A DNA stretch of 64,000 bases from Chrysoporthe austroafricana (taxonomy: Eukaryota; Ascomycota; Sordariomycetes; Diaporthales; Cryphonectriaceae): contig JYIP02000008.1 in NCBI GenBank assembly GCA_001051155.2, positions 1,240,001 through 1,304,000 on the forward strand, given 5' to 3'. Of this stretch, positions 31,448 through 43,062 are shown piece by piece. Every line of letters begins with the position of its first letter. Positions within the stretch are counted from its first letter, which is position 1. Under the pieces are notes generated by a model. It saw nothing but the letters and a program-made list of their open reading frames with translations, made no database searches and was not told the DNA's origin. The position numbers and the translations under genes are program-made.

Positions 31448-33789
31448 GTCGCCGCCGTCGTGGGGAGGGTATTACAGGTCGATACGCGCGGGTGGTAGTC
31501 GCCGGCGTCTCTAGGCCGAGGCTGAACGCATCCGAGAGAGGTGTGAGATGTGGGGTATCTTGATATAGTACGGAGCCAGGAGGGAAACCAGAAGACCAGC
31601 TTCCGGGCGGCGCGAGTTTCTTGTATTCGTGCGTATGTACAGGTCGGTGCCAACACCAGGCTCGAGTGGCGGGTTGGCAGGAAAATGAAGGATCCGACGG
31701 CCGGTGGGGGGGCAGAATGCGGCGGCCCAGTCGGGAAGGCTAGAGGGGATTATGCAGAAGCGCAATAGTCGTCGTACGATTACTGCCTCACAGGCGAGAC
31801 GGAAGAGAGGATGCGAGCAAGGAGTGGGAGGGAGGCAGCGAGCTGCAGGCTCAAAAGGTAGTCGATAAAGCCCTCGTGCCCGGGCGAGGGAGTCTTAACT
31901 CATGCTGGAGGCCGGAGATACGGGGAAAGTTTCGTCGTGTCTCGTCGTCGCGGCTGCTGGAACTGGGAACCCACAGACGGGTCCAAGGTTCCCCTGGCAC
32001 CCTGGGACGTCGACATACGGTTCAGTAGTCTGTGGTGTGGGCTCCACCTGGGGAGGAGGTCAATACTATGGGACGGAGCATAGGTAGGTTCTGGGCGGCG
32101 ATGGGGGCGCCTGAGGACTCTGGATCTGGCAACGGTCTGATCCGGCGTGCCGGGGTCCAAGGCACTGACTAGCCTCTCTCTGCGCCGCGGTACGTGGGTA
32201 CGTACCCGTGGTACCCCCTCAGCCCCCCTCAGCCGTTTCGATCCCATCGACAAGTGCCTGAGCGCAGGCGTCGTTCCCGTCATCAGTGTGTCACAAAGTA
32301 CCGAGGACCCCTTTGTGGCATTTTAGGCACTACCTAGTATTACAGATCACCGCCGACAAAGAAAAGAGAAACCGACCAGCCCCAGGGCGGGGCCCAGTCC
32401 CGCGTCTCGTGGCGCTCTCTATCAGCGTGAAAGTCGAGGCCTGTCATACCAAAGGGCGAACAAGCCCTTGGGATCTGCAGAGGATCCGGCTCAGGATCTT
32501 GGTGCTCTGGTACTACTCAGCAGCTCGCTACTTAGGCCTCTGCCCTCAGGTGGGTATCCTGCGCTCTCGGCGTGGGGCACTATGGCATCTGAGCACTGCA
32601 GAGGCCACGGCCACGCACTGCAGTACACGACGACCATTAATGCGAGGCCACCACCCTGCGTATCCCAAGCCCGAATCTCATCTCCGTCAATATCAATAAT
32701 CGGCCGAAACCGTGCACGCCGTCCACGGTCGGTCCTCGATATCACACCTCGTGCACACGTGGCCTCCCACACAGACACAACCGCAGCCTTTCAATAGTGC
32801 GTCGCTAACTCGCCTCTTCGGGGACGCGGACCTGACCGAGGCAGTCGTACCAGTGATACTCTGTCGGGTCTATTGATATGTCAGCAGCAGCCTGCACCAA
32901 GCCTGCCCGTCTGACATCGGGCGGGCAGCAAGACAGAATATCTCCTTTGTCTCTGCCACGTTGTCTTTTTTCCCTATCGGAGCCTGAGACCGTGTTCTTC
33001 ACCGTACCGTCCCCTCGGTTAGACGGTTAGTCGGCAGCCAACCTTAAAGCGATACTGGCACGACTGGCTGCAGTGACAGGATGACCGGCGCGTGGAAGCG
33101 CAGGGGACCATGGGGGCAGCATCAGGTTCGCGCAGGCGGTCGAACCGACAGGAAGGGAGCCAGGCGTTGAGCAGTGAACAGGGGAAGTTGTGGCAAGGGC
33201 TTCAGAGCAGCAAGGAAGCGTGGGCCCCCTGCAGTGTGCAGTGCCCGTCCCTGGGCCCTGAGCCCTGTCCAGCTTGCGGCAGTCTCCCCCCGCCAGAGGG
33301 CAAAACTACGACACCAGCCCAAACGCATCTCAAACAAGAACCTGTCACCTGCTGAAAGTCTCCCGCCAAACCCCCAAGTTTTGAGACACGAATTCTCCGC
33401 AGTTTCAAGTCCGCTGCTGGCGGCGAATCGGCAGAGCCCTTCCTCTAAAGGCCCTCTCTCGACTGGACTCGATCCAATCGCCACAGGCCTCACGGACTAC
33501 AGACCAGCTAGACCAGCTGCGGCCTGTACATACTGGCAGTACTGGGTACCTCAGCGCCTTAGTAGTCCTAGTGGGGGCAACTTACCGATCAATCACCAAC
33601 GGCGGCCAGTAGCTAGATAAGCTAGGGTGCTAGGCCAGATAGCTCTGCCGTGCCTGCCGACGACCCCACCAAGGCTGCCTGCCATACACGGGCTCACTGT
33701 TGACGTCGCTCTGGAGCTTGACCACCTTCAGCCTCACCACCACCACACCAGAGGTCCTGCCATAGCCAGTCCGCGGATCACCAGCCAAG
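31448..33789. other. Long divergent spacer, CCC2 / CSN7
   Basis: 2.3 kb of GC-rich sequence between two divergent genes. It holds a strong palindrome at 32189-32215, a perfect 6-bp hairpin near 31871-31890 (CCCTCG/CGAGGG), and many short ORFs without domain or splice structure. A GCGAGCAAGG stretch near 31813 differs by one base from the GAGCAAA copper-response core, too weak to call. No gene supported. Confidence 0.4.
32189..32215. promoter_or_regulatory. 27-nt near-perfect palindrome
   Basis: Core GGGTACGTACCC is a perfect 12-nt palindrome, flanked by outer arms GGTAC and GTACC in mirrored positions. It could be a binding site for a dimeric regulator or form a cruciform. It lies about 740 bp upstream of the CCC2 start. 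Confidence 0.4.
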
Positions 33790-34797
33790 ATGGAGCAGAC
33801 CAAAGCCCTCGCAGCGCTGGAGGCAAGTAGCACCACCAATACCGTGAAGAGATACCCTTTCGAGCTACAGCCGCGCTAACACCCACCACAGCCCTTCCTG
33901 GCCCTCTCCAAGTCCGCCACATCCCCCCGCGCGGCCGCCGACCTCGTGAACCGCGCGACCTCCGCCCCCGGCACCTACATCTTCACCGAGCTGCTCAGCA
34001 CGCCCAACATCTCCACCCTCGAGACGGCCCCGGAGCCCGAGTTCCGGGCGTGGCACACCCACCTCCAGCTTTTCAGCCACGGACTGTACTCGGCCTACGC
34101 CGCCGACCCCGGCCTGCCGCCCCTCAGCCCGGCCCAGCAGCTCAAGCTCCGCCAGCTCTCCCTGCTCACCCTCTCCCGCGACAAGGCCCAGCTCACCTAC
34201 CCGGCCCTGATGGCCCACCTCGCCCTCCCCACGCCCCGGGCCCTCGAGGACGTCGTCATCAGCGCCGTCTACGCCGGCCTGCTGGCCGCCAAGCTCAACC
34301 CCACCCGCCAGGAGGTCCAGGTCAGCAGCGTCGCCGCCCTCCGCGACGTGCGCCCCGCCTCCATCGCCGGCATCGTCAGCACCCTGCAGGAGTGGTCCGC
34401 CCGCTGCGACGCCACCCTCGCCGAGCTCGAGGCCTCCGTGTCCGCCATCCGCGCCGAGACCGCCCGCGCCGTCGGCCGGAAGCGCGAGAGCGAGCGCGTC
34501 GTGGCCGCCGCCGTGGCCGCGGAGGAGAAGAGTGCTACCGGGAGCGGCGCCGGCGGGAGTGGCGCCGGCGGGGAGGGCGTTACGGCTGCGAACACGCGGC
34601 ACAAGCAGAGGAGGGGCCACGGCCACTCTGCCGTGGCGAACCTGAGGTCACAGATCAGTGCCAGCGGTGGTGCGAAGAGGGGCAGCGAGAAGTTGATGGA
34701 GGGCCTGGCCGGTGCGGATGATGACGAGGAGGCTATGGACCTGGATGACGATGGGGAGGCGCCGGGCCAGAAGAGGGCGAGTCGGCGTAAGTTGTGA
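33790..34797 (+). CDS. CSN7: COP9 signalosome subunit 7 (PCI domain)
   Basis: Csn7 is a PCI-domain scaffold of the COP9 signalosome, which removes Nedd8 from cullins and in fungi links light, development and secondary metabolism. Two exons: 33790-33822 (MEQTKALAALE) and 33892-34797; 312 aa. The 69-nt intron begins with GC, not GT (GAG|GCAAGT), with a GCTAAC branch and CACAG end; only this donor keeps the family start E-PFLALSKS in frame. The PCI region is clear (TYIFTELLSTPNISTL, LSLLTLSRDKAQLTYPAL, DVVISAVYAGLLAAKLNPTR, VQVSSVAALRDVRP), followed by a coiled coil and a Gly/Ala- then Asp-rich tail. The GC content is unusually high, with strongly C-ending codons. Confidence 0.9.
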
Positions 34798-35713
34798 GGC
34801 GGGGGATTCCACGGAATTGTTGGAGCCGTGGTCAGGCTGTTCTGCACAACCCCACAAATTGACAGTCGACGCAAGCATGATGGCTTACCGCGCATTGTAG
34901 GAGGCATCATTGCATTAGCCGTCATGTGCAGTGCGAAAGCCCTCGAACGAGGCGTCCTGAATGATGGCTCGCTGGCCCCAGAAGGCCGTCTTGCCTCTTC
35001 TAGGCCGAGGCTCATAATCAAGTCGGGAGCAGGCAGCGCTACGATACACAGGTTAGAGGGGCAAATATGTCTTCTCGGCCCGCAACCTCACTTTCTCTGT
35101 ACATAAACGTAGGCAGTGCGCCTGCATGAAATCATGATAATATTCCCATCAAGCAAGATCATCGATTCAAATGAAGCCCTGGGCTACGGTCTGCTGCCGA
35201 CGCTGTCAACGAACAAACCCCGAGAATAATGATATTAGTGAATCAAGTCCAGCGCTCCTGATCTCCCTCAGCCATCCTTTTCGTTCCCTGCCTGTCCGTT
35301 CTTGCCGTCCCAAGCATCAATGCCGATCAAGCTGGCGAAAAGCTCTCCTCCAAAGATCTCCCTCCTCAGATTGACGGGAGCCATGGTACAAGTACAATGT
35401 GTTCATACACAGCAACGTAAGTTTTCGCGAAGATTATCGTTGCTCCCAATCCACTCAAAAATTCCGAGTCCGTTCCTTTTCCCTGTCGCAAATGTCTCTG
35501 TCTCTGCTTCGCCCATGACGGAGAACCTTGCGACCACGCCTCTGGTATCATCGTATCCTAAACAAGGGCTCTCGTTGCCCCAGCGACAAAAGAGAAACTA
35601 ACTTGGTATTGATGTTTCGAGTCGCTAGAAAACTGATCGGTGTTGAAAAATCAAAGGTCGTAACGTCGTCAATTAGAATTTTCGATATCGAGATTGCAAT
35701 ATCGCATCGGTGA
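34798..35713. other. Convergent spacer, CSN7 / RAX1
   Basis: 916 bp between two stop codons; 3' flanks only. Small ORFs on either strand show no coding features. Confidence 0.4.
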
Positions 35714-36954
35714 TCACAGGCGTTTGCCAGGCACGAAGATGAACAGCACTGATAGCGCCGCATCGACAAGTGCCGTCACAGCCAAAACCATGATCGCGCG
35801 CTTCGCAAGCAGTTTTCGGACGTACGGCTCCCGAACACGAGAGAAATTGAAAGGCGTGTACTCGCTCAACCCGATGAGAGCGAGCACGGGATCCAGGGAG
35901 TACTGATATGAGGCGAGGAAGTAGACGCCGAAGGTGAAGGGCAGAATAAGCTGTAGGAAGCCGTCAGCGAGAGAATATTTCCGTGCTTCATAAGCAGAGA
36001 AACATACCCAACATCTCGTCAGCCTCGACTTGTCGAGGAAGATCAGGACAAATCCAGCCCAAAACGCGCCAAACATCGACACCAACCCAACAATCAGCCT
36101 AAGAATCAAAGTCGGCGGGATAAGGTTCCCCAGCGCCTTCATCCGCAGGAACCCCGGAAAAGCGTCTCTCTCCATGGCCTGAAACACATAATCCTTAGCC
36201 AGGTCGAACACCTCGGGGTCGTCCCTGCCCTCCTCCTCGATCGCCCGCGTGACGTCCTCCGTAATTTGGCCGGGCAATACGATCTCCCTCTCCGCACCGG
36301 GCAGGAGAAACGTGTACAGGATCTTCTCAGCCGACGCGCGTATGTCCTGCCGCGCCACCGTGTGCGCCGGCGAGTTCGAGTCCGTCACTACGTCTCGCGG
36401 TGTGCTACCGTGGCTGGGACGGGGCCGCTCGGTGCTGCTCTGGCGGGGAGAGTCGTAGAAGGTCGCGCCAGGGGTACCTGGGGTTCCAGGCGCCGCGCGC
36501 TCCTCGCGCAGGTACGCTGACATCTGGGCGTCCTGGTCGCGCTCCTTCTCAGTCGCGTACATTGATGGGCCCGGGGCTGAGAAGCTCATGTCGCCCATGC
36601 TCTCGAGGATTTGCGAGGAGCGCTTCGAGGTGTGTTCGGGGTCGGGGGTTCCGATCAGGACAGACCTGCGGAGCTCGCGGACGTAGTGGCGGCATAGTGT
36701 CATGTGCTGGGCGACATCGAGCCTGTGATAGACGGGTTAGGAGACGGGGATCGGGGAAGACGGGTGACATCAATCGCTCGTGGAGTTTCGTACCAGAAGT
36801 CCAGGTAGTCCACCGATCTTTGCTGATCTCGCATAAATATATAGAAGGAGAATAGGTCGACTGGGGGAAGGGTCCGCCGGCTCAACACTTCGAAAAGCGT
36901 TGGAAGCCGGTTGCGGTTGAGATCAGGGATGGGGGATGGTGATAGGTCCCCCAT
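35714..36954 (-). CDS. RAX1: RGS-domain membrane protein of the Rax1 family
   Basis: Rax1 proteins combine a divergent N-terminal RGS domain with a C-terminal membrane region and act in polarity and bud-site/growth-axis memory in yeasts. Three exons: 36794-36954, 36008-36722 and 35714-35950; 370 aa. Intron 1 is 71 nt (GTACGA, CTAAC, CACAG) and joins DFW to LDVAQHMTLC within a Trp codon. Intron 2 is exactly 57 nt (GTATGT, CTGAC, TACAG) and contains no stop in frame, so retention would insert 19 residues between RCW and LILPFTFGVYF. The RGS-like helices span about 20-205 with a Ser/Pro-rich insert. Three to four membrane helices lie near 250-370 (ILRLIVGLVSMFGAFWAG, LILPFTFGVYFLAS, and an end segment). 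Start chosen at MGDLSPS; an upstream in-frame ATG at 37026 is possible. Confidence 0.88.
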
Positions 36955-38483
36955 CTTGAATTTGCCGGTGCCGTCAAGTAACGAGATCGGAAGGAGATGG
37001 ACGGTTTGGATTTGTGATCGGGTCAAATGGGTCGCGATGCGGTGGCGTGGATGGGTGAGCGGGTCTTCGAGTCGCGATCAATAGGCTCCCAATCGAGGGT
37101 CGATCATAGTTCGACGGGCAATAGGGGCGATCGGTGGTCGCTGGGAAGCCTTGAGAGATTTGTTGGAAAGTCAGGGCAGAAGAACGAGGGGAAGAATAAG
37201 TTAGGAAAAGAACGAGTGGCAGGGTGCGCTCAGTACCCAGTAGATGAGCGTGCAGTCCGACGAGTACATCCGCGACTGTGTGTGGTGGGAGAAGTCTCGG
37301 GGGGTGGTCTCGCTTGCTTGCTCGTGTTGGAGGAATGGACTGCGACGAGATCCAGAAGAGGCCGCAGGCGCACGGACCATGCTTCCTCTCCGTGACGCAG
37401 CATGAGATTTGCTCCACGCGAAACCTCCAGGGCGGCTTTGATTTGGCGTTAAAAAGCGGAGACAACGACTCGCTCATTTTACTACTATGGTACCTGGTAC
37501 AGCCTCATCAAGAGCAGTTAACGCAGTTCGCCGGCAGAGGCCCAAGCGGCTGCATATTTCGTCGCTCTCTGACCACCCAAAAAGCCAGCGTTCTGGCACC
37601 GGTGCGAGTTGAGATGCAGCCTACCAGGTAGCATAGACACCCAAGCAACCACCTCGTTTCGAGAGCACCTTGGTCTCCGTAGCAGAACAGTATCACGGCC
37701 CTTTCCGTCATGTCCCCAAACAAACCAGCAGCCCAGCGACGAATACTCTAATCTCAGGACCCTCTACGGTTGGTAGTAAATATTGTATTCAGAGCTGACA
37801 GTAGTCTGTCGGCGTAAGCAGCAGGCCTGTGTCGACATACAAAGACTGAATGCCATGCCGCAACCGCACGTATTTGCCCGGTCATCGCGAAGGAATCAGT
37901 CATCTAAAATCTCCAAAAGGCTACAACATCTTTCTCCATGTGGGTATCGTTTATGAGAACGCCGCCCCCCCCCCTGTTTTTTTTTTTTTTGTTCTTTTTA
38001 TTTCTCCTTAATGTCCAGCCAGGAAGGATCTCAGGTACGTTCCCCCACTGGATGTACATGACGGAACGGCCTAATCGTAGTAGCAGTGGGAGTACCTCCT
38101 AGTCTAATAGTCACACTACCCCATGTGGTCTTGCACAACTCTCATTGAGGAATCTCCTTAGTGCACAGCTTTGAAAATGACAGTGACAATTTGAAGATCG
38201 ATATTGTCACCATATATCTCATTTCGCCCTGTGTTTCTATGCAAGCCGTTGAGCATACTGGGTAAGCCGGTCGCCTGAAGTGAGTCGCACGTGATTGGCC
38301 AGTTCTGGTTCTGTTCGGGCCCTGAAAATTCTGCCAGTTCTGCCTACCGCCTTTCTAATTTCGAGCCCCCACACAATTTCGCATTGCAAGTCAAATCGTC
38401 TTCCCGTCACCTACAACCAGCATCTCTGCAATCCCGACCACCACCACCTCAGTTTCTACGGATTTCCTCATCAATTCGCAGAA
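36955..38483. other. Divergent spacer, RAX1 / RPL31
   Basis: 1.5 kb with both promoters. It contains a C10-TG-T14 homopolymer pair (37965-37990) and pyrimidine-rich leader sequence before RPL31. No gene supported. Confidence 0.4.
37965..37990. repeat. C10 / T14 homopolymer pair
   Basis: Ten C, then TG, then 14 T, in the RAX1/RPL31 divergent spacer. All but one base is pyrimidine, so it may be nucleosome-depleting and is likely length-variable. Confidence 0.85.
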
Positions 38484-39157
38484 ATGTCGTCCACTACCAA
38501 GAAGACCACCAAGCCCGGCCGCTCGGCCATCCAGGATGTGGTCGCTCGCGAGTACACCATCCACCTCCACAAGAGGGTACGTCTGCCCAGCCCAACCACC
38601 CAGAAACTGCGACTCAATATCGCCGAGACCCGATTGAGAAGCACGCAGAGGGCTTGAGGATGGGAAATGCTGACGGATTGTGTGTGTCAAACAGCTGCAC
38701 GGTGTCACCTTCAAGAAGCGAGCTCCCCGTGCCATCAAGGAGATCAAGGACTTCGCCACTAAGTCGATGGTACGCATTTGATCACTTTCCCCAGCCCGGC
38801 CACCCGGGAAAAAAAAAAATACACCTCACTCGAGAGACACGCACCCTACAATCGAGAACCGCGAGCATCACCAGCATGGAGCTGAAGGGGCCTGGCAATT
38901 TGGGCTATATCGAGCACAGGCAGGAACGGATGCTAACTAGAACCTATTCGTAGGGCACCTCCGATGTCCGCCTAGACCCCCAGCTGAACAAGAAGGTGTG
39001 GGAGCAGGGTGTCAAGGGTTGCCCTTACAGACTCCGTGTCCGCATTTCCCGACGCAGAAACGACGAGGAGGGCGCCAAGGAGAAGCTGTACAGCTACGTC
39101 CAGGCCGTTAACATCAAGAACCCCAAGGGCCTGGTTACCCAGATCGTTGAGGAGTAA
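38484..39157 (+). CDS. RPL31: 60S ribosomal protein eL31
   Basis: Large-subunit protein near the polypeptide exit tunnel. Three exons: 38484-38576, 38695-38769 and 38954-39157; 123 aa, the family's usual length. Introns are 118 nt (GTACGT to AACAG) and 184 nt (GTACGC to CGTAG), both phase 0. The sequence reads MSSTTKKTTKPGRSAIQDVV, then REYTIHLHKR | LHGVTFKKRAPRAIKEI ... KSM | GTSDVRLDPQLNKKVW, and ends IKNPKGLVTQIVEE, all diagnostic of L31e. Introns this large relative to the exons are common in fungal ribosomal-protein genes and often help expression. The leader is pyrimidine-rich. Confidence 0.97.
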
Positions 39158-39841
39158 ACCCGCCATTCTGATGACGGGCGCGTTGGACGATGGGTAGTCT
39201 GCTGGGACGGCGCAGCTATCTGCGGCTTTTTCTCGCGGGCGAAACGACGGAATGGCAATCCTTGGTGTTTTTCTTGAGGGTGTGAGGGTCGGTCGATGAC
39301 ACTCAGAACTGGTTCCCTTGTCTGGTCATGGTCGCAATTGGGCTTTCCGGAGTTTTTTCGACGGCGTCTAGCTTCGCATTACCGAGACTACAGGTCATAT
39401 GAGGAAGCAGCAAAAAAAAAATGGGAAAAGGACATTGAAGGCAAATCGAATCAAATCCCAAAGGCGACCACAGTCCAGCCTCGCGAGGCAGCAACAGAGC
39501 TCGTCTCTTCTCGATCATGGCCACCGCGGATTTGGAACAACATGGAAACCTCGTGTGTCCGTGGCGCCCCTCGTAGATACACTCAAGGTCATGATGTCGA
39601 AAACAACCAAGGCTTGTGCGATTCTGCGGAAAACAACGACCTGCCTATGCTTGATGATTGGTAGAACTGAACAAGAAGCCAATTCTGTCCGTTGACCCAT
39701 CTCAAATACCTGAAAATGCAGCAATGCCAATCCCTTGCTCGATCCAGTGTCCCACGCTGGAGTTGCATCATGATTATTCTACACGCTGACTCAATGCTCC
39801 CAAATGAAAATGCAGTCGAACACCCGACGGCCGCCGGTACA
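39158..39841. other. Convergent spacer, RPL31 / UBE2C homologue
   Basis: 684 bp between two stop codons, containing a 10-nt A run (39412-39421). Only 3' flank seen. Confidence 0.4.
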
Positions 39842-40546
39842 TCACTCGTCGTCGATATCCTTGTGGCGGGCCAACACCTTGCGCTTGAACTCCTCGGGGT
39901 CCTTGGCCCAGAGCTCAGCAGCCTCAGCATTGAGAGGCGAGTCGCTGTATATCGATGTCAGTCGCCGGCACATAACCCGACCCTGTCTTCTGCCTCGCCT
40001 ATTCCGTAGTAGTCACTTCCCAGGGAAGGGGCCTGCTTACTTGTTCGGCTCCCCTAGCAAACTCTGCAAACTCAACAGCACGGTGCGAATGTTGTATGCC
40101 GCGGACCACTTAGATTTGAGGATGTCCAGACAGATCCGGCCCGAGAAGTCGACATTGGGGTGGTAGATCGGCGTGCGGAACAGCACCTCGGGTGGCTTGT
40201 AGGGGTAGTCGGAGGGGAAGCTGAAGCTCAGCTTGAAGATCAGCCCCGCGTAGGGCGTGTCGTCGACACCGTTGAGCGTCGCGTGCCACTTGGTCAGGTC
40301 GCCGTCGGCGGAAGGGAATGCGGAGATGCCGGGTGCGGGCGAGGTCATGAGCTGCATCAGTTCGGTCTGGAGCCTGCCGGAGAGAAAGACGATGATGAGC
40401 GAATCATTCTTGGGGCATGGCATCCTTCAGGCGAAGCGCAGCTCCGTCCCTTCTCCTGGTTTGACTTACCTCTTGGTGACATTTGCGGAGTCGGCTGCTT
40501 TCCTAGCACCGCCGAGTGAGGCGCCAGTTGCCTGAGGGCCCTCCAT
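39842..40546 (-). CDS. UBC11: Ubiquitin-conjugating enzyme E2 C (APC/C E2, UbcH10/Ubc11 type)
   Basis: Family members start ubiquitin chains on APC/C substrates such as cyclin B and securin. Three exons: 40470-40546, 40041-40373 and 39842-39944; 170 aa. Both introns are 96 nt (GTAAGT to GGCAG; GTAAGC to TACAG). The UBC fold is complete. The active-site Cys is residue 107 in [20 protein letters not shown], and the E2C hallmarks HPNVDFSG and [18 protein letters not shown] are present. The short N-terminal extension ([20 protein letters not shown]) is typical of UBE2C. Without the outer exons the ORF loses both the extension and the C-terminal helix. It is divergent from CHK1, another cell-cycle gene, over 843 bp. 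Confidence 0.93.
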
Positions 40547-41389
40547 GATGTGCGTGGCTAAAGGGTAGAGAGCGTGCGGCTGGATACAACAGTCTTAGGG
40601 ACGAGGGTGGCCTTGAGGACGACGGGTTCAGAACCCAAGGTTGCGGACTCGAGACCAAGTTAGCAGCTGATATCAGATGCGATTCAAAGACGGGCTGAGC
40701 AAAGCTGACTGTGAAGGAGCAGCCCAGCTTCTGTAATAGAAAGAGATGACGTCCAAAGCCCAGGTGTTGTGCGATCCTGTTGGCAGAAAGGTTGCTGGAA
40801 GTGGAAAAGAGAGTTGAGGCTGGCTTCTAGGTAGAAGGGCTGGGTGCTAGCCCTCCCCTGCGGCTCAAGCTGCCTCTGAAGTCGATTGTTTACTGCACGA
40901 CCTGCCGCGGGGGGCGGGGCCCACATGCCCCCAGCAACCGCCAGGCTTCCAGCGGGTTAGCGCCCTCGCTTACCCTCTGGCCCTGCCTCGAGCCACGCTG
41001 TTGCTCAGTCAATTGACGCGGCTGGGGCTTGCAGGGTCTCGGGACAAACAACAAGCCCCGATTTTTCCAACCGCTCGATTTGTATGACAGCCTCACTCCG
41101 CGTGAACACGAGCGATAACGTGGCTCACTTTACGCGAACGGCACGCGAACCTCTTTCCTTGTGATTTTGGATGAAAATTGGCATTGTCCCTTTGTGTTTT
41201 AGTGCATCTCGCATGAGGCCAATCGAATAATACGCTGCATCGACATACGACCTCTGGCAGTGTCATCTCGGATGTTCTCCGGCCTCATCCTGTGTTGACT
41301 GTGTGCACCCTGGTCTCGCCCGACTTACACACGAGACACACGAGTCCCGGGCTCGACGTCGAGAGAGACCCATTGGCTTCCAGGTCGAC
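40547..41389. promoter_or_regulatory. Divergent region between the E2 C homologue and CHK1
   Basis: 843 bp between start codons on opposite strands; promoters and leaders of two cell-cycle genes. An in-frame upstream ATG for CHK1 is at 41303. A candidate MluI cell-cycle box (ACGCGT) was not seen. Confidence 0.4.
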
Positions 41390-43062
41390 ATGCAGCACTC
41401 TCAACTGGACCCTCTACCAAGTGATCTACCCTTCAGGGTAGTATCTAAGTCCATCGGCCGAGGGGCCTACGCATCGTCAGTCCATACTCCGGCGGTCCTC
41501 TCATAGATCCGTGCGTGCTGATGCGGACCCACAGGATCCGGAAAGCCATTCCTCTCGATGCTCATACACCAGTCTTTGCGGTCAAGTTCATACACAAGGA
41601 CTACGCCATCAAGAATGGCCGGATTTCCGCAAAGCAGATCGCCATGGAGGTTTCCCTCCACTCGCACATCGGTCAGCACCCCAACGTCATCGAGTGGTTC
41701 GCTACCGGCGAGGATGCCGTCTGGAGGTGGATAGCCATGGAGTTCGCCGAAGGAGGGGATCTCTTCGACAAGATCGAGGCGGACAAGGGTGTGGCTGAGG
41801 ATATTGCCCACCTGTACTTCTTGCAGCTCATCAGTGGCGTCAGCTTCATGCATTCCAAGGGCATCGCTCATCGGGACCTGAAACCGGAGAACATACTCCT
41901 CAACGAGAGCGGTGATCTCAAGATTGCGGACTTCGGGATGGCGACTCTCTTTCAGTACAAGGGTCAGACCAAGATGAGCTCGACCATGTGCGGCAGCCCA
42001 CCCTATATCGCTCCAGAGGTGCTTCGCTGCGCAACAGGAGATAAGTCGATGAGATATAGGGCAGATCTTGTGGATATATGGTCATGCGGGGTCATTCTTT
42101 TCGTCCTGCTGGTCGGGAATACACCGTGGGAGGAACCGACAGAGAAGAAATGGGAGTGGCGCGAGTACATCCGGACCAAAGGCCGGAGCACCGACGAGTT
42201 ATGGAACAGCATACCTCCGGAGGCGCTGTCACTGCTGCGAGGTATGATGAACGTTGACGTGGACAAGCGCTTTTCGTTCGCGCAGATACGGCAGCACCCG
42301 TGGTACACACGTCACAACTCTCTCCTCACCTCTGATGGCAAGATCCAAGACCCCATACAGCTCGCCACACAGATGCTCGCGAACCTCCACATCGACCTCA
42401 CACAGGAGCCCTCGCCCTCTCAGCGCTCCGACGCGATGGACCTCGACACGGAACCCACAAGCGCAGACTTCTCCTCCAGGGTCTCCGCCACCCAGCCCGT
42501 GAACCCAATCAATGACATCGCCTTCGACTGGGAGCGCCCCACCATGCATTCCATCGGCGCGATGGCGTCAACGCAACCCGTCGCAGGCGTGGACCTCTCC
42601 ACCGCCGGACGGCGTGTCCATGCCCTGGACTTCCTCGCCGACGCGCCCACCATGAGCCAGTTCTCGCAGGTCCCCGGCGTGCCTCTGAGCCTCACGCAGC
42701 ACGCAAGACGATTTAGGGACATCGTGCCGTCGTACAGCCTGACGCGGTTCTACTCGCACGTCCCGCCGCAGCTCCTGGTGCAGATGCTCAGCGATGCGCT
42801 GCACCAGCTCAACGTCCCCCTGCAACCGCCTGCCGTCAAGCCGGACGCGGACCACATCAGCACGCTGCGGATCAAGACTGCGGATGGACGGGGCCAGAGT
42901 CTGCATGGAGAGATCATGGTGGACAAGTACGTGCTGCCGGATGGGTCTGAAGAGGTGCTCGAGGTGCGGTTCGTCAAGATCAAAGGAGATCCGCTGGAGT
43001 GGCGGCGGTTCTTCAAGAAGGTGGCTCTGTTATGCAAGGACGGCATCTATAAGGATGGGTAA
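41390..43062 (+). CDS. CHK1: DNA-damage checkpoint Ser/Thr kinase Chk1
   Basis: Acts below ATR in the replication and DNA-damage checkpoint, restraining Cdc25-driven mitosis. Two exons: 41390-41475 and 41535-43062, with a 59-nt intron (GTCAGT to CACAG); 537 aa. The kinase domain starts with the SIGRGAYAS glycine loop, the loop being completed only after splicing. AVKFIHK carries the catalytic Lys, HRDLKPEN is near residue 141, DFG near 160 and [11 protein letters not shown] closes the activation segment. The C-terminal part (about 400-537: [19 protein letters not shown] ... [17 protein letters not shown]) is the KA1-like regulatory domain of Chk1. The start at 41390 gives the short N-terminus usual for the family; ATG 41303 would add 29 residues. 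Confidence 0.93.

Noticed and set aside
40610..40650. GGGTTCAGAACCC resembling a tRNA T-arm
   Set aside because: Stem too short and no matching acceptor or anticodon arm nearby.
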